NCBI GenBank assembly: GCA_030837425.1
Contig: JAUPLJ010000005.1
Location: forward strand, 1-16,702
From: Patescibacteria group bacterium
GTDB taxonomy: Bacteria; Patescibacteriota; Minisyncoccia; Phycocordibacterales; UBA5272
Length of the DNA stretch: 16,702 nucleotides
Direction: 5' to 3'
Below the pieces are notes generated by a model, which was not told where the DNA came from, did not search any database, and was given only the letters and a program-made list of their open reading frames with translations. Below are positions 13,554-16,702 of the stretch, piece by piece. Each line of letters starts with the position of its first letter. Position 1 is the stretch's first letter. The position numbers were made by a program, and so were the translations under genes.

Positions 13554-14309
13554 ATGAAATTTTTTGCAATTACACTTTTTCCGTTGATGATAGATTCATA
13601 TACAAATGAGTCTATTTTGGGTCGTGCTCAAAATAATAAATTGATATCTGTTAAATCATTCCACCTTCGTGAATTTACAAAAGACAAACACAGAAGAACA
13701 GATGGAAAGCCATTTGGTGGAGGGCCTGGGATGGTGCTTTGGGTTGATCCGATTGTTAATACATTTGAAAAAATATTAAAAGAAATAGATAAAGATAAAA
13801 AGATCTTGAAGAAAAATATCTTGATAGTAAACTTTGTGCCATCAGCTAATGTTTTTACAAATAAAGAAGCGAAAGATTATGCTAAAAAATATAATCACAT
13901 TATTTTTATTTGCGGTAGATATGAAGGAGTTGATGCAAGAGTAAATACTATATTAAAAGATTTACTTTTAAATAAAAAGAAAGAATTAAAATCAAAAGGA
14001 ATCACATTAAACACTAAAATAGAAAATATTTCTATTGGAGACTTTGTTTTGACTGGTGGAGAAATCCCAGCTCTTGTCATGATTGATGCAATATCAAGAC
14101 AAATCTCTGGAGTGCTACATGATAATGAAAGCTTGGAAGAAAATAGAGTTGCAAGTAGTGAAATTTATGCTAGACCAGAAATTTATGAAAGAAAAATAGG
14201 GGATAAAAAGACAGGAAAAATTAAAAAATATATTGTTCCAAAAGTTCTTCTTTCTGGAAATCATAAAGATATAGAGAATTGGAGAAAGGAGAATGATTTT
14301 AAAAAATAA
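13554..14309 (+). CDS. trmD: tRNA (guanine-N1)-methyltransferase TrmD, with insertion and altered loop
   Basis: SPOUT-class methyltransferase that makes m1G37 in tRNAs with G36, preventing +1 frameshifting. Family motifs: DKHRRTDGKPFGGGPGMVL (residues 44-62), CGRYEGVDARV (120-130), SIGDFVLTGGEIPALVMIDA (160-179) in the trefoil knot, and VLLSGNHKDIENWR (231-244). Length (251) is normal. Two oddities. About 20 extra, lysine-rich residues lie between VDARV and SIGD (roughly 131-159, where E. coli has nine residues). The loop holding the catalytic Asp169 of E. coli (EDSF) reads LEENR here (194-198), with no obvious aspartate. The DUF167 gene overlaps the stop codon by one base. rimM and rplS, its usual neighbours, are absent from this window. 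Confidence 0.95.
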   Translation: MKFFAITLFPLMIDSYTNESILGRAQNNKLISVKSFHLREFTKDKHRRTDGKPFGGGPGMVLWVDPIVNTFEKILKEIDKDKKILKKNILIVNFVPSANVFTNKEAKDYAKKYNHIIFICGRYEGVDARVNTILKDLLLNKKKELKSKGITLNTKIENISIGDFVLTGGEIPALVMIDAISRQISGVLHDNESLEENRVASSEIYARPEIYERKIGDKKTGKIKKYIVPKVLLSGNHKDIENWRKENDFKK

Positions 14310-14527
14310 TGTATATAAAAGTTAAAGTCAAAACAGAAGCTAAAAATGAATCTTTTGAAAAATCTAAAAAAGATGATGAGTATTTGATGTCTGTAAAAGA
14401 GGAAGCGAGAAATGGTTGGGCGAATGAAAAAGTATTAGAAATTTTAAAAAGAGAATTAAAAACTAATAATGTTAGATTAATCTCTGGCCACACATCCCCA
14501 AGCAAAATATTTTCTATTGGAGACTAG
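14309..14527 (+). CDS. DUF167 (YggU/UPF0235) family protein
   Basis: 72-residue protein of the DUF167 family, small alpha/beta proteins of unknown function. The fit is the N-terminal strand IKVKVKTEAK, the block KEEARNGWANEKVLEILKRE (residues 30-49; usual form A-P-x-x-G-x-A-N), and the C-terminal VRLISGHTSPSKIFSIGD (55-72; usual form V-x-I-x-x-G-x-x-S-R-x-K). The family proline-glycine pair is replaced by A-R-N-G. The ATG overlaps the trmD TAA by one base (TAATG), so translation is probably coupled. A -10 box for tRNA-Thr lies just after its stop. Confidence 0.85.
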   Translation: MYIKVKVKTEAKNESFEKSKKDDEYLMSVKEEARNGWANEKVLEILKRELKTNNVRLISGHTSPSKIFSIGD

Positions 14528-14536
14528 TTTTTTTTT

Positions 14537-14545
14537 TGCTATAAT
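14537..14545 (+). promoter_or_regulatory. Extended -10 promoter of tRNA-Thr(GGU) and probably the flavocytochrome
   Basis: TGC TATAAT, a perfect extended -10, ends 14 nt before the tRNA. No second promoter is visible between the tRNA and the protein gene downstream. Confidence 0.6.
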
Positions 14546-14559
14546 CTAGTGTAATTTTT

Positions 14560-14635
14560 GCCAATATAGCTCAGTTGGTAGAGCACATCCATGGTAAGGA
14601 TGAGGTCATCAGTTCGATCCTGATTATTGGCTCCA
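14560..14635 (+). tRNA. tRNA-Thr(GGU), CCA encoded
   Basis: Acceptor GCCAATA/TATTGGC with discriminator T, anticodon stem CATCC/GGATG around loop ATGGTAA (anticodon GGT), and T arm ATCAG-TTCGATC-CTGAT. CCA follows directly (14633-14635); it is the only one of the five tRNA genes here with CCA in the DNA. Confidence 0.96.
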
Positions 14636-14659
14636 GTTTCGTGTTATTATTTTAAAGAT

Positions 14660-15973
14660 ATGAAAATAAAAGTTAATTATGTATTACCATTAATGGTGAT
14701 CTCTCACATTGCTATATGGTATATAGTCTTTTTCTTTTTAAAAAGAGATGATATTTTTGGGCTATATACAAATTTCTTTGATTTTATTATTGATAATCAA
14801 GGAGAATTTTATTCGACATTAATGATGCGCCTCATTTCTTTTAATATTTCTCTTGCTTGTAGATTCAAATACGCTGAATATCTTTTTTCTGGTCTAGATA
14901 AAATCTATGTAATCCATAAATACACAGGATATTTAGTATTATTATTAGTTATTCTTCATAGCAATCTTATAACGAGTACAAGATTTGATTACACAGGCTT
15001 CTTTTCTTTTTCAAAAGAAATAGCCAATCCTTTAATGTATGCATTGATTGCATCTATTTTGATTTCAGGACTCCCACATATACCTTATGTAAAAAAGATT
15101 TTAAATATTCCTTACAATATTTGGAAATATACTCATTATCTTATGTGGGTCATATTTTTGGTAGGTATATATCACTCTGTCGGGGTACAAAGCTTCACAT
15201 TTTCTAATCCATTTCTTTCTGTGTACATGTATGTTGTATATGCAATCGGTATATACTGCTTATTTTATAAACTTTTTATTTATAAATTATTTAAAACTGA
15301 ATATAAATATAAAATATCAAATATTAAAAAATTCGAAGAAGCAAAAACGACAGAATTAGAATTGTCACCAATTGATGAAAGTATAAAATGGGTTGCTGGG
15401 CAATTTGCTTTTTTTAAATTTAAACAAGCTGATTTAGAAGAGTCTCACCCTTTTACCATGTCTAATTCTTATAACGAAAAAGGCGTTGTGAGATTATCTG
15501 TAAAATCACTCGGAGACTGGACTCAAGATTTATTTGAAAAAATAAATCAGGATGTAGATGTAATCGTAGAGGGCCCATATGGAAAATTTAATTCTAAAAA
15601 AAGTAAAAATAATTTAGAAATCTGGATCGCGGGAGGTATTGGCATTACTCCATTTATTTCAATGCTAGAAGATTATAAAAAAGAAAACAATTTAAATAAA
15701 AAAATAATTTTTGTTTGGAGTGTAAAGAGTGAATCAGAAGCAATCTATAAAGAAGAAATAGAAAAAGATTTACCAGAAAATATTAAATTTATTCTTCATG
15801 ATACAAGTAAAATGGGATTTTTTAAATTTGAAAGTCTATTATCTTTAATAAATGATAAAAATAATACTTCTGTTTATATTTGTGGCCCAGCGCCAATGCG
15901 TGAAGCGATTATAAATGATGCTAAAAAAGAAAACTTTTCAGATTTCCATTTTGAAGAATTTAATTTTAGATAA
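14660..15973 (+). CDS. Ferric-reductase-like membrane flavocytochrome
   Basis: 437-residue transmembrane oxidoreductase that should pass electrons from NAD(P)H through FAD to two membrane hemes and an acceptor across the membrane (ferric reductase / NADPH oxidase superfamily). Six hydrophobic helices fill about residues 8-205. Heme-ligand histidines sit in two pairs: H86/H100 (H-x13-H) and H159/H172 (H-x12-H), as in bis-heme family members. The FAD site is HPFTMS (263-268). The NAD(P) site is AGGIGITPF (324-332), with CGPAPM at 408-413. A longer frame from a TTG inside tRNA-Thr exists but is ruled out by the tRNA; the ATG at 14660 opens MKIKVNYVLPL. It starts 24 nt after tRNA-Thr with no own promoter seen. 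The acceptor (iron, oxygen, quinone) cannot be told from sequence. Confidence 0.93.
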   Translation: MKIKVNYVLPLMVISHIAIWYIVFFFLKRDDIFGLYTNFFDFIIDNQGEFYSTLMMRLISFNISLACRFKYAEYLFSGLDKIYVIHKYTGYLVLLLVILHSNLITSTRFDYTGFFSFSKEIANPLMYALIASILISGLPHIPYVKKILNIPYNIWKYTHYLMWVIFLVGIYHSVGVQSFTFSNPFLSVYMYVVYAIGIYCLFYKLFIYKLFKTEYKYKISNIKKFEEAKTTELELSPIDESIKWVAGQFAFFKFKQADLEESHPFTMSNSYNEKGVVRLSVKSLGDWTQDLFEKINQDVDVIVEGPYGKFNSKKSKNNLEIWIAGGIGITPFISMLEDYKKENNLNKKIIFVWSVKSESEAIYKEEIEKDLPENIKFILHDTSKMGFFKFESLLSLINDKNNTSVYICGPAPMREAIINDAKKENFSDFHFEEFNFR

Positions 15974-15978
15974 TTATT

Positions 15979-15987
15979 TGTTAAAAT
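15979..15987 (+). promoter_or_regulatory. Extended -10 promoter of tRNA-Thr(CGU) and probably prfB
   Basis: TGT TAAAAT ends 10 nt before the tRNA. The 7-nt gap between tRNA and prfB leaves no room for a separate prfB promoter outside the tRNA. Confidence 0.5.
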
Positions 15988-15997
15988 AGGTATTCAG

Positions 15998-16070
15998 GCC
16001 ACTTTAGCTCAGTTGGTAGAGCACTTCACTCGTAACGAAGAGGTCGCAGGTTCGATTCCTGCAAGTGGCT
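15998..16070 (+). tRNA. tRNA-Thr(CGU)
   Basis: Acceptor GCCACTT/AAGTGGC with discriminator T. Anticodon stem CTTCA/CGAAG around loop CTCGTAA (anticodon CGT); the pair closing the loop is an A-C mismatch. T arm GCAGG-TTCGATT-CCTGC. CCA is not encoded (TCAAAA follows). Confidence 0.94.
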
Positions 16071-16077
16071 CAAAAAT

Positions 16078-16702
16078 ATGACAATAAACAACCAAAATAT
16101 TCAAAATCAAATAGAAATTCTTGAAGCGCAAATGAATAGTGCTGATTTTTGGAATGATAAAATGAAAGCTCATGAAGTGATACAAAAAATAAAAGAATTA
16201 AAAGCGCAAGCTGAAGGAGGAAGTGTGCTTGATGCAGGAAGTGCCGTATTAAATATTTTAGCAGGAGCAGGAGGTGATGATAGTGAGGATTGGGCTCGAA
16301 TGCTGCTAAGTATGTATTTAAAATATTTTGATCAGCTTTCGCATAAAGCTTCAGCTGGACAAGAAACCAAAATAACTAGTGTAAATTTTTTACACGAAAA
16401 TAAAAATGATCATGGAGGATATAGAAATATATCTTTAGAAATAATTGGAAAAAATGTATATGGTAAAATTAAAAATGAATCAGGAGTGCACAGACTTGTG
16501 CGAATTTCTCCATTTAACGCAAATGGAAAGCGCCATACAAGCTTCGCAATGATTGAAATCTTACCAATTTTGCCAAAATTAGAATTTGAAAAGTTTAAAG
16601 AAAGCATAAATGGAGATGATATAGAAACAGAGACTTCAAAATCTAGTGGACCAGGAGGGCAAAATGTAAATAAAAGAGAGACTGCTGTACGAGTTGTACA
16701 CA
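16078..16702 (+). CDS. prfB: Peptide chain release factor 2, shortened N-terminal domain, 3' end beyond window
   Basis: Class I release factor that ends translation at UGA and UAA. The stop-codon-reading tripeptide is Ser-Pro-Phe (residues 144-146 in LVRISPFNANGKRHTSF), the RF2 form rather than Pro-x-Thr of RF1, and the peptidyl-transferase motif GGQ is at 193-195 in SSGPGGQNVNK. AGAGGDDSEDWARML also fits RF2. In E. coli these motifs lie at 205-207 and 250-252, so about 57-61 residues are missing before them: the start MTINNQNIQN...ADFWNDKMKAHEVIQKIKELK matches the first helix of domain 1, then the sequence jumps almost directly to the AGAGG block. The ATG is 7 nt after tRNA-Thr, and no programmed-frameshift site (CTT TGA) precedes it. 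The frame is open to the window edge at 208 codons. Confidence 0.95.
   Translation, partial: MTINNQNIQNQIEILEAQMNSADFWNDKMKAHEVIQKIKELKAQAEGGSVLDAGSAVLNILAGAGGDDSEDWARMLLSMYLKYFDQLSHKASAGQETKITSVNFLHENKNDHGGYRNISLEIIGKNVYGKIKNESGVHRLVRISPFNANGKRHTSFAMIEILPILPKLEFEKFKESINGDDIETETSKSSGPGGQNVNKRETAVRVVH

Noticed and set aside
14627..14659. Upstream TTG start for the flavocytochrome
   Set aside because: It lies inside tRNA-Thr(GGU); the ATG at 14660 gives a normal N-terminus.
16000..16080. Programmed frameshift at the start of prfB
   Set aside because: No CTT-TGA or Shine-Dalgarno-like stimulator is present; the ATG lies 7 nt after the tRNA and the frame is continuous.
1..16702. CRISPR arrays, insertion sequences, prophage genes, attachment sites
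   Set aside because: No spaced direct repeats, terminal inverted repeats, transposase or integrase motifs were seen on either strand.

Overview
The window is AT-rich, gene-dense DNA that reads as a chromosomal segment of a small-genome bacterium, most likely of the Candidate Phyla Radiation (Patescibacteria, Parcubacteria-like). This is inferred from strong A/T bias in codons and spacers, single-copy housekeeping genes mixed with small unassigned membrane proteins, shortened versions of universal proteins (SMC, RF2), short spacers and almost no Shine-Dalgarno sequences. No 16S rRNA gene is present to confirm the taxon. No mobile element, phage gene or CRISPR array was seen.

Layout. From the left edge to about 5.93 kb almost everything is on the minus strand: topA (cut by the window edge), an 85-aa membrane protein, a short SMC protein, uppP preceded by tRNA-Leu(UAA), and a 61-aa hypothetical protein. 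Inside this block, on the plus strand between smc and uppP (about 4535-4800), lies a structured RNA candidate with its own promoter and a long terminator rod; I could not identify it. From 5.96 kb rightward nearly everything is on the plus strand: tRNA-Cys, a 151-aa membrane/coiled-coil protein, tRNA-Ala, a long TspO/MBR-like protein with a DUF2177 protein, an unassigned 263-aa membrane protein, dprA, rnr, rpsP, khpA, trmD, a DUF167 gene, tRNA-Thr(GGU), a ferric-reductase-like flavocytochrome, tRNA-Thr(CGU), and prfB (cut by the right edge). Two small minus-strand genes sit between khpA and trmD: a membrane-protein gene broken by an in-frame TGA, and a 32-aa single-helix microprotein.

How the parts relate. 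Most genes serve chromosome handling (topA, smc, dprA), RNA processing and translation (rnr, rpsP, khpA, trmD, prfB, five tRNAs) or the envelope (uppP). rpsP-khpA-trmD is the remnant of the common rpsP-khpA-rimM-trmD-rplS cluster, with no rimM or rplS seen here. Several genes have -10 boxes only 7-12 nt from the start codon, which predicts leaderless or nearly leaderless mRNAs. Many promoters carry the extended -10 form TGnTATAAT. Three tRNA genes lie 7-24 nt upstream of a protein gene with only the promoter in front of the tRNA visible, so tRNA 3'-end processing should create the mRNA 5' end.

Best leads: the orphan structured RNA at 4535-4800; the TGA-interrupted membrane gene with the window's best consensus promoter and an operator-like palindrome; the 32-aa microprotein; the SMC without a recognisable hinge; the RF2 lacking most of domain 1; a TrmD with an insertion and an altered catalytic-loop motif; and the leaderless / tRNA-linked expression pattern.
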